Of a DNA stretch of 64,000 nucleotides, positions 54,822-64,000 are shown in pieces. Source of the DNA: Lepus europaeus (Eukaryota > Chordata > Mammalia > Lagomorpha > Leporidae); assembly GCF_033115175.1 (NCBI RefSeq), contig NC_084850.1:102177439-102241438 (forward strand). Direction: 5' to 3'. Each line of letters starts with the position of its first letter. Position 1 is the stretch's first letter. Below the pieces are notes generated by a model. That model saw only the letters and a list, made by a program, of their open reading frames with translations, was not told the origin of the DNA and ran no database searches. A program made the translations under genes and the position numbers.

Positions 54822-55067
54822 TAAAGATTTATTTATTTATTTGAAAGTCAGAGTTACACAAAGAGGGAAGGAGAGGCAGAGACAGAGAGAGGTCTTCCAT
54901 CCATTGGTTCATTCCCCAATTGGCTGCAAGAGCCAGAGCTGTGCCGATCTGAAGCCAGGAGCCAGGAGCTTCTTGAGTCTCCCACACGGGTGCAGGGACC
55001 CAAGCACTTGAGCCATCTTCTACTGCTTTTCCAGGCCATTGCAGAGAGCTGGATCAGAAGTGGAGCA
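54822..55067 (-). mobile_element. AATAAA-tail C-SINE, left part of a split copy
   Basis: TTAAAGATTTATTTATTTATTTGAAAGTC to AGCTGGATCAGAAGTGGAGCA. Continues at 55397. Confidence 0.93.
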
Positions 55068-55396
55068 GGCCGGCGCCATGGCTAAACAGGCTAATCCTCT
55101 GCCTTGCAGCGCCGGCACACTGGGTTCTAGTCCCGGTTGGGGCACTGGATTCTATGTCGGTTGCCCCTCTTCCAGGCCAGCTCTCTGCTATGGCCCAGGA
55201 AGGCAGTGGAGGATGGCTCAAGTCCTTGGGCCCTTACCCGCATGGGAGACCAGGAGAAGCACCTGGCTCCTGGCTTCGGATCAGCATGATGCGCCGGCAG
55301 CAGCGGCCATTGGAGGGTGAACCAACGGCAAAAAGGAAGACCTTTCTCTCTGTCTCTCTCACTATCCACTCTGCCTGTCAAAAAAAAAAAAAAAAA
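55068..55396 (+). mobile_element. CTGTC-A(n) C-SINE nested in another SINE
   Basis: 12-base TSD AGAAGTGGAGCA at 55056-55067 and 55397-55408, taken from the host SINE. Confidence 0.96.
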
Positions 55397-55475
55397 AGAA
55401 GTGGAGCAACCGGGATTCGAACTGGAACCTCTACGGGATGCCAGCACTGCAGGCGGCGGCTTTACCTGCTAGTGT
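55397..55475 (-). mobile_element. AATAAA-tail C-SINE, right part of the split copy
   Basis: AGAAGTGGAGCAACCGGGATTCG to GGCGGCTTTACCTGCTAG. Confidence 0.92.
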
Positions 55476-55838
55476 TTTAATGACTCTTCAGTGACTGGCC
55501 ACCCTCTAGCTCCCAATCTCTGATCCAATATCCTGAGGCCATCACCCCACCCTTGCCTGTTGCTTATTCAAATATCTATTTGGGTTTATGAAGGGGAATT
55601 AGTAACAGAATCAAAGCTTATTTTAATTGCAAGTTTTGGTCATATACATTAATCATACTTATGATTGCAACACTATCACATAGTGATTTGCAATTGTTAT
55701 GTAACATAATCTCAATGTTAGAGTAAGAAGAGAAATACTAGGAACACCTGGTATTTCTATTTATTTTCTGAGTTTGTGTAGCTATTTGAAAAAAAAAATC
55801 CCTATAATAACTGTGAGTTACTTTGATGGAATTAAAAT
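55476..55838. other. Unassigned AT-rich spacer
   Basis: No gene or recognised element. Confidence 0.5.
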
Positions 55839-55862
55839 GAGGGGACTTCAGAAAGTTCATGG

Positions 55863-56183
55863 GGGGGCTAATGTGAAGCAGCCACTGCCTGGGTCGCTGG
55901 CATACCGTATTAGAGCAGTGGTTCGAGTCCCAGCTGCCCCACTTCTGATCCAGCGCCCTGCTAATGCACCTGGGAATGCAGTGGAGCATGGCTCAAGCGC
56001 TAAGGGCCTAACACTCATGTGGAAGACCTGAATGGGGTTTCTGGTTCCTGGCTTCAGCATGGCCCAGCTCTGGCTGTTTCGATCATTTGGGGAATAAGCC
56101 GGTGGTTGAAAGGTTCTGTGTGTGTGTGTGTGTGTGTGTGGCTCTGCCTTTCAAATAACTAACTAAATAAATATTTAAAAAAG
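55863..56183 (+). mobile_element. AATAAA-tail C-SINE, older variant
   Basis: Damaged head GGGGGGCTAATGTGAAGCAGCCACTGCC. The CT run is replaced by (TG)n at 56117-56140. Confidence 0.83.
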
Positions 56184-56195
56184 AGAAAAAGAAAA

Positions 56196-56571
56196 GGGGC
56201 CAGTGCTGTGGTAAAGCAGGTAAGGCCACCATATGGGTGCATCACATATGGGCGCCAGCATCCCATATGGGTGCTGGTTTGAGTCCTGGCTGCTCCACTT
56301 CCGATCCAGCTCTCTGCTATGGCCTGGGAAAGCAGTGGAAGATGGCCCAAGTCCTTGGGCCCCTACACCCGCATGGGAGACCCAGAGGAAACTCCTGGTT
56401 CCTGGCTTCAGACTGGCGCAGCTCTGACCATTGCAGTCAATTGGGGAATGAACCAGTGGACGGAAGACTCTCCCTCCCTCCCTCTCTCTCCCTCTCTTTT
56501 TCTCTCTCCGCCTCTGCCTCTCTGTAACTCTGCCTTTCAATTACATAAATAAATCTTTAAAAGAAAAGAAA
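56196..56571 (+). mobile_element. AATAAA-tail C-SINE with a tripled CATATGGG
   Basis: CATATGGGTGC / CACATATGGGCGC / CCATATGGGTGC occur at 56230, 56244 and 56262, a small internal tandem gain. Confidence 0.92.
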
Positions 56572-56652
56572 AAAAAACTGTACATGGGTTTTAAAATTTT
56601 TACACTGAAATAAACTTATCTTTGAATTTCCATGTCAAAGTACTCCTGTAGT

Positions 56653-56990
56653 GGCCGGCGCCATGGCTCACTAGGCTAATCTTCCACCTGTGGCGCCAGA
56701 GCCCCAGGGTTCTAGTCCCGGTTGGGGCGTCGGATTCTGTCCCAGTTGCTCCTCTTCCAGGCCAGCTCTCTGCTGTGGCCTGGGAGGGCAGTGGAGGAGT
56801 CCTTGGGCCCTGCACTCGCATGGGAGACCAGGAAGAAGCACTTGGCTCCTGGCTTCGGATCGGCGCAGTGCTGGCCGTGGCGGCCATTTGGGGAGTGAAC
56901 CAACGGAAGGAAGACTTTGTCTCTCTCTTCTCTCATTCTCTATAACTCTACCTGTCAAACAAAAAAAATTTAAAGAAAAAAAAAAAAAAA
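56653..56990 (+). mobile_element. CTGTC-A(n) C-SINE
   Basis: GGCCGGCGCCATGGCTCACTAGG head and CTACCTGTCAAAC-A(n) tail. Abuts the right end of the short TIR element. Confidence 0.92.
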
Positions 56991-57152
56991 GATGTTCTAG
57001 TACCAGGATGAACCTTTCTCTCCCCAATACCACAGAGGCTGAGAGAGCCTGGCAGGAGGCATCTCACTCTGACCCACAGGTATTGAGTGCTGCGCCCATT
57101 GAGCACCACCAGTGACACATGCACCCGGCACTTGACACTGAGCACCCGCTGA

Positions 57153-57472
57153 TTCAATGGGTGGGTGTGTGGTGCAGTGGTTATATCCCCACTTGGGACA
57201 CCCACATCCCACATCATGGAGTCCCAGCTACTCCACCTCCAATCTAATTTCCTGCTAATATGCACCTTAGGAGGCAAGAGGTGTTAGGTCAAGTACTTGG
57301 GTCCCTGCCACCCATGTGGGAGACCTGGATGAAGCTCCTGGCTCCTGGCTTTGGCCTGACACAATCCTGACTGCTGCGGCCATTTGGGAAATGAACCAGT
57401 GAATAGATCTCTTTCTGTCTGTGTCTCCTTCTCTCTCTGTCACTCTGGCTTTCAAATAAAGAAATCTTTAAA
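57153..57472 (+). mobile_element. Old C-SINE
   Basis: AATGGGTGGGTGTGTGGTGCAGTGGTTATATCCCC head; CTGGCTTTCAAATAAAGAAATCTTT tail. Confidence 0.83.
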
Positions 57473-57738
57473 AAGAATGAAGCCCTCAAAGAGTTGTCCC
57501 CATTAACAGAAGACAACCGAGTCTCTCTATTGAAAAGATTCCTGCAGACTCACTTAAATGCACAGTGTTCTGAAATGTACACAGCACTTGAAAAACTGCC
57601 CCAGCCACATGGCAGTGGTTGAAGGACAAGGTCAATGCAGATGAGCAACTATACATCACCATGAAAGGATTGGGAGAAGGGGAGTGAAAAGGAGTAAATA
57701 CTAAAGTCATCTTTTCCTGAAGCAATCACCTGTCTGTT
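57473..57738. other. Unassigned spacer
   Basis: Nothing recognised. Confidence 0.5.
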
Positions 57739-57746
57739 CCAGAAAA

Positions 57747-58020
57747 TTTTTTTTTGTTGTTGTTGTTTTGTTTTTTTTTTTTTAAGAGAGAGAGAGAGGT
57801 CTTCCATTTGCCAGTTCACTCCCCAAATGGCCGCAACAGCTGCAGCTGTGCCGATCCGAAGCCAGGAGCCAGGAGCTTCTTCTGGGTCTCCCACATGAGT
57901 GCAGTGGCCCAAGGACTTGGGCCATCTTCTACTACTTTCCCAGGCCATAGCAGAGAGCTGGATGGAAAATGGAGCAGCCAGGACTAGAACCAGCACCCAT
58001 TACACCACAACTCCGGCCCC
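57747..58020 (-). mobile_element. AATAAA-tail C-SINE, tail replaced by T/(GTT)n
   Basis: CCAGAAA on both sides (57739-57745, 58020-58026). Ends ACACCACAACTCCGGCCCC, with a deletion of the CATATGGG region. Confidence 0.9.
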
Positions 58021-58185
58021 CAGAAAGCATTAAAATGAATTATCTGTTTCCTGTGTCTCCTCCTCCACAGCACTTTTAAGATTTGAGAGCAGAAAGAATA
58101 TCAGAGAGAGCCACTATGGTCACAAATAACTGATGGTCACAAATGCACGATCATGAACACAGAATCTCTTATAGGTTAAAATAGG

Positions 58186-58331
58186 CCCTAGGACTTGGGC
58201 CATCTTCTGCTTTCCCAGGCCATAGCAAAGAGCAGGATTGGAAAAGGAGCAGTCGGGACTAGAACCAGCGCCCATATGGGATGCCGGTGCCACAGGTGGA
58301 GGATTAACCTACTAAGCCACGGCGCCAGCCC
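58186..58331 (-). mobile_element. C-SINE 5' fragment
   Basis: GGACTTGGGCCATCTTCTGC to GCCACGGCGCCAGCCC. Confidence 0.85.
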
Positions 58332-58356
58332 TCATCTAATAAAAAAATAACCAGGG

Positions 58357-58554
58357 ATGGGTGTTTGGTACTGAGGTTAAGATGCCACTTGAGGGAATGG
58401 GGGCAGCATCGTGGCTCAGTGGGTTAAGCCACTGCCTGCAATGCCAGAATCCCACATGGGTGTTTGGTACTGAGGTTAAGATGCCACTTGAGGGAATGGG
58501 GGCAGCATCGTGGCTCAGTGGGTTAAGCCACTGCCTGCAATGCCAGAATCCCAC
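58357..58554 (+). repeat. Perfect 99-base tandem duplication
   Basis: Unit 58357-58455 (starting ATGGGTGTTTGGTACTGAGG) is repeated at 58456-58554 with no difference that I can see, and the first 11 bases recur at 58555. The unit joins an old-SINE head to the head of a second SINE. Confidence 0.95.
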
Positions 58555-58640
58555 ATGGGTGTTTGTTCAAGTTCCAGCTGCCCCAACTCCAATCCAGCTC
58601 CCTTCATTGTGCCTGGAAAAGCAGTGGATGGCCTACCTCC
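58555..58640 (+). mobile_element. C-SINE, truncated
   Basis: Continues from the duplicated head through TGTTCAAGTTCCAGCTGCC to GGAAAAGCAGTGGATGGCC, then stops. Confidence 0.78.
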
Positions 58641-58795
58641 AACAAAATATTTTCGGTTGGAGCTTTCTACTGCGTTTTTAACAGCAAGAGAGATGTAATG
58701 TAAACTTTGGAATATGATTAATATAAACTATTCATTCTACAAATTTGAGGGTACTTCAAAAAGTTCATAGAAAGTGGAATTAAAAGATAAGTTTA

Positions 58796-59121
58796 TAGGG
58801 CCAGCTCTGCGTCGTAGCAGGTAAAGCCGCTGCCTGCAGTGCCAGTATCCCATATGGGCACCAGTTCCAGTCCTGGCTGCCCTACTTCCGATCTAGTTCT
58901 CTGCTATAGCCTGGGAAAGCAGTAAAAGATGCTCCTAGTCCTTGGGTCCCTACACCCGGGTGCATGGGAGACCCAGAAGAGCTCCTGGCTCTTGGCTTCA
59001 GATTGGCCAGCAGTCATTTGGGAAGTGAACCAGTGGATGGAAGACCTCTCTTTCTCTCTCTCTGCCTCTGTCTCTCTGTAACTCTGCCTTTCAAATAAAT
59101 AAATAACCCTTTAAAATTTTT
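58796..59121 (+). mobile_element. AATAAA-tail C-SINE in a TIR element
   Basis: Exact 14-base TSD AAAAGATAAGTTTA at 58782-58795 and 59122-59135. Confidence 0.95.
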
Positions 59122-59156
59122 AAAAGATAAGTTTATTTTAGTGCTAAGAAATTGAA

Positions 59157-59506
59157 AGGGCTGGCGCCGTGGCTCACTAGGCTAATCCTCTGCCTGTGGC
59201 GCCAGCACCCTGGGTTCTACTCCCGGTTGCTCCTCTTCCAGTCCAGCTCTCTGTTGTGGCCTGGGAAAGCAGTGGAGGATGGCCCAAGTGCTTGCGCCCT
59301 GCACCCGCATGGGAGACCAGGAGGAAGGAAGCACCTGGCTCCTGGCTTTGGATTGGCGTAGCGCACCAGCCACAGCGCACTGGCCATAGCGGCCATTTGG
59401 GGGGTGAACCAACAGAAAGGAAGACTTTTCTCTCTGTGTGTGTGTCTCTCTCTCTGTTTAACTCTGCCTGTCAAAAAATAAATAAATAAAAATAAAAAAT
59501 TTAAAA
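59157..59506 (+). mobile_element. CTGTC-A(n) C-SINE in a TIR element
   Basis: GGGCTGGCGCCGTGGCTCACTAGG head; CTGCCTGTCAAAAAATAAATAAATAAA tail. Confidence 0.92.
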
Positions 59507-59547
59507 AGAATGCAGATTCACTTTAAAAAAAGAAAGGATCCATGCAT

Positions 59548-59842
59548 GTTTTTTAAAGATTTATTTTATTTATTTGAGAGAGTTCCAGAGATGTAGGTAC
59601 ACACACACACACACACACAGGTCTTCCATCCACTGGTTCACTCCCCAAATGGCTGCAATGGTTGGAGTTGAGCCTGACAGGAGCTTCTTCAGGGGCCCAA
59701 GGACTTGGGCCATCTACTGCTTTCCCAGGCCACAGTAGAGAGCTGGATTGGAAGTACAGCAGCTGGAACTCGAAGCGGCGCCCATATGAGATGCTGGCAC
59801 TGCAGGCTGGGGCTTTAACCCGTTGTGCCACAGCGCCAGACC
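59548..59842 (-). mobile_element. AATAAA-tail C-SINE in a TIR element
   Basis: CCATGCAT at 59540-59547 and 59843-59850. The GA run has become (CA)n at 59601-59620. Confidence 0.93.
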
Positions 59843-59897
59843 CCATGCATAGTTTTTACATAATGTACATTCCCATGAATTTTTGTAGTTCCCTTGT

Positions 59898-60251
59898 GTA
59901 CATGGGATAACCTCTTATGCAAGATTATTTACAAAATAATCTATTTTCTGGTATGTAAATTACTCCACCAGAACGGTGGCCATTTCCAGTGCAGCACAAT
60001 CTGAAGCTTTCGTTGCTTCTATGTCCTGTAAAAACATGGAGGCAGCCCTGTGGCTTTGGTTTCCTTGTGGAAGTCTCCAGAACATGCCAAAGGGAGCAGA
60101 CAGAGAGGACTTGCCTTGTAGCAGTCAAAGCATATGTTCAGGCTCTGTGCAACAGAATAGCAACTGCGAGTTTTTGATTCCAGGCTAAGACAAAGCAACC
60201 ATAAATAGCTGAAATTTGAAAAAGAATGTTGGAGAGAAAGTCAGCTTTGTT
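59898..60251. other. Unassigned spacer
   Basis: Overlapping small frames, no recognised domain or repeat. Confidence 0.5.
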
Positions 60252-60267
60252 AAATTGCTTACTTTCA

Positions 60268-60542
60268 CAAACGGGCATTAAGCCCATGCATGAGACATGT
60301 ACATCCCATATTGGAGAGTGCTGGATCGAGTCTTGGCTATTCTGCTTCTGATCCAGCTCCCTGCTAACACACCTGAGAGGCAGCAGAAGGTGGCCCATGT
60401 AGTCGGGTCCCTGCCACACACGCCAGAGACCCAGGTGGCATTCGATGGCACCTGGCTTCGGCCTACTCCAGCTCCAGGCTTTTGGACGGAAGATCTCTCT
60501 CACTCTCTTTCTCTGTCACTCTTTCAAATAAATTTTTTTTCT
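60268..60542 (+). mobile_element. AATAAA-tail C-SINE, older variant
   Basis: 16-base TSD AAATTGCTTACTTTCA (60252-60267) / AAACTGCTTACTTTCA (60543-60558), one mismatch. Confidence 0.92.
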
Positions 60543-60784
60543 AAACTGCTTACTTTCAAACATCATGCCAGGACCATGGAAAAAGCAGCAATGCTCGACA
60601 ATCCCATGAGGTCAGGGCCTTGCCCTTCCCAGGCTGGAGAGTGCTTCACCAACCAGGGCAGCATCCATCCCACTGTGGCCGTGGGAAAAGAGATGAGGCG
60701 AAGGAATGAAACGATCAGATAAGCAATGGGTGTCTAGAGCTGACCCCACCCACATGGCTCAGCCCTGCAAATGGCAGGAATCCC

Positions 60785-60923
60785 AGGGGGTTTCAAAGAA
60801 TTCACAGAGAAGGGAAGCTAAAAGGTGTTTATTTTGGTGCAAGTGAATGTGGAAATGTATCCGCGGTTTTCCCATAACACACGTTATGGGAAAGGTTCCG
60901 TGAACCTTTAAGACCCCTCGTAT
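60785..60923. mobile_element. Short TIR element, shortened copy
   Basis: Left end AGGGGGTTTCAAAGAATTCAC and right end GTGAACCTTTAAGACCCCTCGTA. The interior TTTATTTTGGTGCAAGTG matches the family. Another family-like end (GACGAACTTTGTCAAGGACCCTCC) follows at 60948-60971. Confidence 0.58.
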
Positions 60924-61067
60924 ACATGAATTTCAACATTTTTTGCATGACGAACTTTGTCAAGGACCCTCCTACATTTCCTTTTCTCATCAGCAGAGTT
61001 GAAAAGTACTTTCTTTTTCTGTAAACAAACTAAAATGCTTTGGGGCACGTTAGAAGAAACAGTAGAG

Positions 61068-61395
61068 GGACTAGTGCTATGGCACAGCGGGTTAAAACCC
61101 TGGCCTGCAGTGCCGGCACCCCATATGTGTGCTGGTTCGAGTCCTGGCTGCTCCACTTCTGGTCCCGCTCCCTGCTATGGTCTGGGAAAGCAGTGGAAGA
61201 TGGCCCAAGTCCTTGGGCTCCTGCACCTACATGGAAGACCCAGAAGCTCCTGGCTCCTGGCTTTGGATCAGTTCAGCTCTGGCCATTGTGGTCATTTGGG
61301 GAGTGAACTAGCAGATGGAAGACATCTCTCTCTCTCCCTCTGTAACTCTTTCAAATAAATAAAATAAATCTTTTTTTAAAAAAAAAAAAAAGATG
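61068..61395 (+). mobile_element. AATAAA-tail C-SINE
   Basis: 12-base TSD GAAACAGTAGAG at 61056-61067 and 61396-61407. Confidence 0.95.
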
Positions 61396-61444
61396 AAACA
61401 GTAGAGAGTGAGGTCTTGGATAGGGCACCTGGCTAATGATACTA

Positions 61445-61500
61445 TTTTTTTTTTAAGATTTATTTATTTGAAAGGCAGAACTACAGAGAGAGGGAAAGAC

Positions 61501-61531
<31 letters not shown>

Positions 61532-61763
61532 CGCGAGAGCGCACCTCCTTCCACTGGTTCACTCCCCAATGGCCACAATGGCTGGGGCTGGGCCAGGGTG
61601 AAGCCAGGCAGCTGGAACTCTATTCAGATCTCCCACGTGGTTGGCAGAGGCCCAAACACTTGGGCCATCTTCCACTGCTTTCCCAGGCCATAGCAGGGAG
61701 CGGGACCAGAAGTGGAGCAGCCAGGACTCGAACATGGCAGCTCAGTGCACCACGTTAGCCCCT
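61445..61763 (-). mobile_element. AATAAA-tail C-SINE
   Basis: TTTTTTTTAAGATTTATTTATTTGAAAGG to CACCACGTTAGCCCC. The GA run includes GAGCGAGAGCGCGAGAGCGC. Confidence 0.91.
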
Positions 61764-62026
61764 GTAGGAGTCTATTCACGGGCTTAACTCCTATTCTGGG
61801 CCTAACAGACCAAAGCACTGTAGAGTGTAAACACAGCAACTAAGCTTGGTTGCTTGCAGGAGGCCCTGCAATTAAGCTGTAATGACCAGTTAAGCTGAAA
61901 CCAACTAAGCTGTAGCCAATTAAAATTGTATTCTATGCCTCACTTCTGTGTTCCTATAAATGTTGTGAGATCATCTTATCAGTTGGAATTCCCAGAATCT
62001 GCTTTAGTTCTGGGAGTTGACAGAAG
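61764..62026 (+). mobile_element. Possible LTR fragment
   Basis: Three spaced TAAGCTG words (61873, 61892, 61907) precede CCAATTAAAATTG, a CACTTC...CCTATAAATG TATA-like box at 61953 and a short downstream region. This is LTR-promoter-like layout, family unknown. Confidence 0.4.
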
Positions 62027-62108
62027 CAGCAGATGGAAGATCTCTGCTTCTCCCTCTCTCTGTAACTCTGCCTTTCAAATAAAGAAAGAATTCATTTTAA
62101 AAAAATAG
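62027..62108 (+). mobile_element. C-SINE 3' fragment
   Basis: GCAGCAGATGGAAGATCTCTGC...CTGCCTTTCAAATAAAG only. Confidence 0.82.
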
Positions 62109-62433
62109 ACTTCTACAAAACTTTATTTAACAGTCTCTTGGAATCCCGGGTACAGACTTAAAACACCAAAAACCTATAGTCACATTAAGTTTTCTCCTAT
62201 TAGTGTGCTTATGTATTTTTTTACCAGTTGCTAACACAGGCAGTGAGCAGCTCAGCTGGGCAACAGCTGAATGCGTCTGAACCATGCCCAGCCATGCCAT
62301 GCGGCGCATTCTATGCCCACCAGAACCTCAGGCCCAGAAGCCATGCGGGATTCCATGCCATTTCTGGAAGCCTTGTCCATGTGCTGCTTAAATACTTTTC
62401 TATTCTCCCTTTTCCTGATTTTCTTTTTTCTTT

Positions 62434-62980
62434 CTTTTTTTTTTTTTTTTTTTGGTCAAATGCATTTATTTGTTTAGATAAAGACAGCAAATTTGGAGCA
62501 ACTGAGTGTTAAACACCAAGCTAATGAAATGTGCTAGGGGAAATGAAAAGTCAGTCTACAAGAAACATAATTAACGCGTTCTTTGACTTTCCCTAAGCCT
62601 TTGTCTGGCGGAGGACAAGACAGAGGAACCATACTCAACCTTAATAAAATGAACGATGGTGTCAAGGCAAAAGGGGAGCAAAAAAGTTTGCATGGGAAAC
62701 AAAAGCCAGAGAGGGGGTCCTGAGTTATAATAAACATGTTTCAGAAAAGCAAACATTTTGTGTCCTTGTTTTGAGTCAGCAGCCATTTTCTCCTCCCCAA
62801 ATTGGAAGGCTCCAGTTTTGTAGTGTACCCGTTTGAGACGAGACGGAAGCCAAGAGCTGCAGCGGGGCAGGGGTGGGGGGCAAGGGGTCCACAGGAGATG
62901 CATGGGAGCGTCAGGAGGCTGCTGAATCCGGGCTACTGGAAATCACCCTTGCACAACGCCACAGTCTTCACATGGCCCTG
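62434..62980 (-). pseudogene. Probable mRNA 3'-end retrocopy, gene not identified
   Basis: A 20-base T run (62434-62453) is followed by GGTCAAATGCATTTATTTG. On the minus strand this is an AATAAA signal about 12 bases before an A tail. The next ~500 bases are unique-looking, not SINE or L1, and hold further reverse AATAAA words. A 110-codon minus-strand frame (62571-62903) is not recognised. No TSD found, so the right edge is a guess. Confidence 0.45.
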
Positions 62981-63043
62981 ACTCCCAATAAACTCTTCCC
63001 CTCTTCACCCCTTGGAGAAAGTGAAATAAGACATTAGAGTTTC

Positions 63044-63368
63044 GGTGTCGGCACTGTGGTGTAGCGGGTGGAGCCCGCCGCCTGCAGTGCCGGGATCCCA
63101 TATGGGCACCGGTTTGGGTCCCGGCTGCTCCACTTCTGATCCAGCTCTCTGCTATGGCCTGGGAAAGCAGAAGATGGCCCGAGTCCCTGGGCCCCTGCAC
63201 CCATGTGGGAGACCCGGAAGAAGCTCCTGGCTCCTGGCTTCAGATCGGTGTAGCTCTGGCCATTGTGGCCATCTGGGGAGTGAACCAGCGATGCAAGACC
63301 TCTCTCTCTGCCTCTTCCTTCTCTCTCTGTGTAACTCTTTCAAATAAAATAAAGAAACCTTTTAAAAA
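63044..63368 (+). mobile_element. AATAAA-tail C-SINE
   Basis: Exact 16-base TSD AAGACATTAGAGTTTC at 63028-63043 and 63369-63384. Confidence 0.96.
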
Positions 63369-63384
63369 AAGACATTAGAGTTTC

Positions 63385-63809
63385 AGTGATCTCATATTGT
63401 CACTTTCATCTTTTTAACTTCCACATTTGTGTTTCCTGTCTCCTTATTGCACTAAAAGAATGTACACTTTTTAAAAGGTGCAATATGAAACAAATTCAAA
63501 CAATATGGATAGCAACCTTTATATCAACCTTTCTATCTGTTTCTGTCCAGTTGTTACAGCAACTTTTGTAAAGATGAATGCTACTGTGGCACCCAAAACT
63601 AAGCATTCCACAGGTAGATGAACTTTTTTGGGATTTAAAGAATTTAAAGAATCCAACAGCATTAGAAGTAGTAAGTTTATGTATATGGAATTCTTACAAC
63701 CCATATTTCTGCCTTTTACTATATAGGACTACAACTATATCAAGGCAAAAAGTTTGAATAATTATTGAGCTAAGACTCCATCTCAAGAAGTGAGAAAAAG
63801 AGCAAAGTT
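63385..63809. other. Unassigned AT-rich spacer
   Basis: No gene or recognised element. Confidence 0.5.
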
Positions 63810-64000
63810 TTTTTTTATTTTGAAAGATTTATTTATTTATTTGAAAGGCAGAGTTACAGAGAGGCAGAGTCTTCCATCTGCTGGTTTACTCCCCAAATGG
63901 CCACAACAGCCAGAGCTGGGACCTTTTGAAGCCTGCAGCCAGGAGCTTCTTCCAGGTCTCCCACATGGGTGCAGGGGCCTAAGCACGTGGGCCATCTTCT
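63810..64000 (-). mobile_element. AATAAA-tail C-SINE, cut by the window edge
   Basis: GAAAGATTTATTTATTTATTTGAAAGGCAGAG through GTGGGCCATCTTCT. The 5' part lies outside. Confidence 0.9.

Larger units (their letters stand above)
55839..56652. mobile_element. Short TIR element opened by two SINEs
   Basis: Left end GAGGGGACTTCAGAAAGTTCATGG (55839-55862) and right end TTCCATGTCAAAGTACTCCTGTA (56629-56651) are inverted repeats. The interior AAATAAACTTATCTTTGAA matches the other copies. Two SINEs sit inside. Confidence 0.6.
58747..59897. mobile_element. Short TIR element opened by three SINEs
   Basis: Left end GAGGGTACTTCAAAAAGTTCATAG (58747-58770) and right end TTCCCATGAATTTTTGTAGTTCCCT (59870-59894). 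With the SINEs and duplicated targets taken out, about 160 bases of own sequence remain, near the 190 of the copy at 46689. Confidence 0.65.

Noticed and set aside
1..64000. Regularly spaced similar units suggesting a CRISPR-like array or prokaryotic system
   Set aside because: The repeated units are SINEs on both strands with A tails and target duplications, and the whole window has vertebrate composition and old L1/LTR/Tigger sequence.

Overview
The window is nuclear DNA from a mammal, almost certainly a lagomorph and most likely rabbit (Oryctolagus). The main evidence is about 90 insertions of the tRNA-derived lagomorph C-repeat SINE. These carry a Pol III B box of the form GGTTCGAGTCC or GGTTCTAGTCC, a CT-rich 3' segment, and either an AATAAATAAATCTTT-A(n) tail or a CTGCCTGTC-A(n) tail. 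No intact protein-coding gene, rRNA, tRNA gene or CRISPR array can be supported. The window reads as a gene-poor, retroelement-saturated intergenic (or deep intronic) region. Nearly all open reading frames are passages through SINEs.

Layout. 1-1.35 kb is a run of four SINEs inserted one after another at the same target. 3.3-4.8 kb holds old retrovirus/LTR-like sequence. 4.8-10.6 kb is mostly 3' parts of LINE-1 elements broken up by SINEs. 11.3-12.1 kb is a non-repetitive, relatively CpG-containing island with YY1-like motifs and a possible first exon. 13.1-16 kb and 47.1-48 kb hold two copies of a dispersed LTR-like repeat. 18-20 kb is the longest SINE-free stretch and contains duplicated CCAAT-bearing modules and a Tigger/MER2-like DNA transposon. 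21-24.6 kb, 26.2-29.2 kb, 35.5-36.5 kb and 48-49.5 kb are further L1 fragments. 29.6-30.2 kb is a G-poor, C/A-rich tract. 32.0-32.6 kb is a solo LTR. 39.4-41.6 kb is a TMED2 processed pseudogene and 44.7-45.7 kb a GCSH processed pseudogene on the opposite strand. 52.9-53.0 kb resembles an MLT1 (MaLR) LTR. 62.4-63.0 kb looks like an unidentified mRNA 3'-end retrocopy. At least five short terminal-inverted-repeat elements (about 140-200 bp of own sequence) are scattered between 46 and 61 kb.

How the pieces relate. The content is almost wholly explained by successive waves of insertion. Old Tigger, L1M-type and LTR sequences were split by older C-SINEs, and those were split by a younger C-SINE subfamily whose members are closest to one another in sequence. 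Many insertions keep 10-19 bp target-site duplications, so the order of events can be read directly, up to four layers deep at 13.6-15.0 kb. The same L1-type machinery explains the two processed pseudogenes. The two features with the best chance of being more than repeat debris are the YY1-motif island at 11.4-12.0 kb and the family of short inverted-repeat elements. I found nothing that looks like a new enzymatic or defence system.

In the feature list, 'AATAAA-tail C-SINE' means the common form ending in CTTTCAAATAAATAAATCTTT-A(n). 'CTGTC-A(n) C-SINE' means the younger form starting GGCCGGCGCCGTGGCTCA and ending CTGCCTGTC-A(n). 'Old C-SINE' means a diverged relative with a TTAAG/GTTAAGACRC head. 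TSD means target-site duplication. Repeat names are by recognition only, and element edges without a stated TSD are good to about 10 bases.
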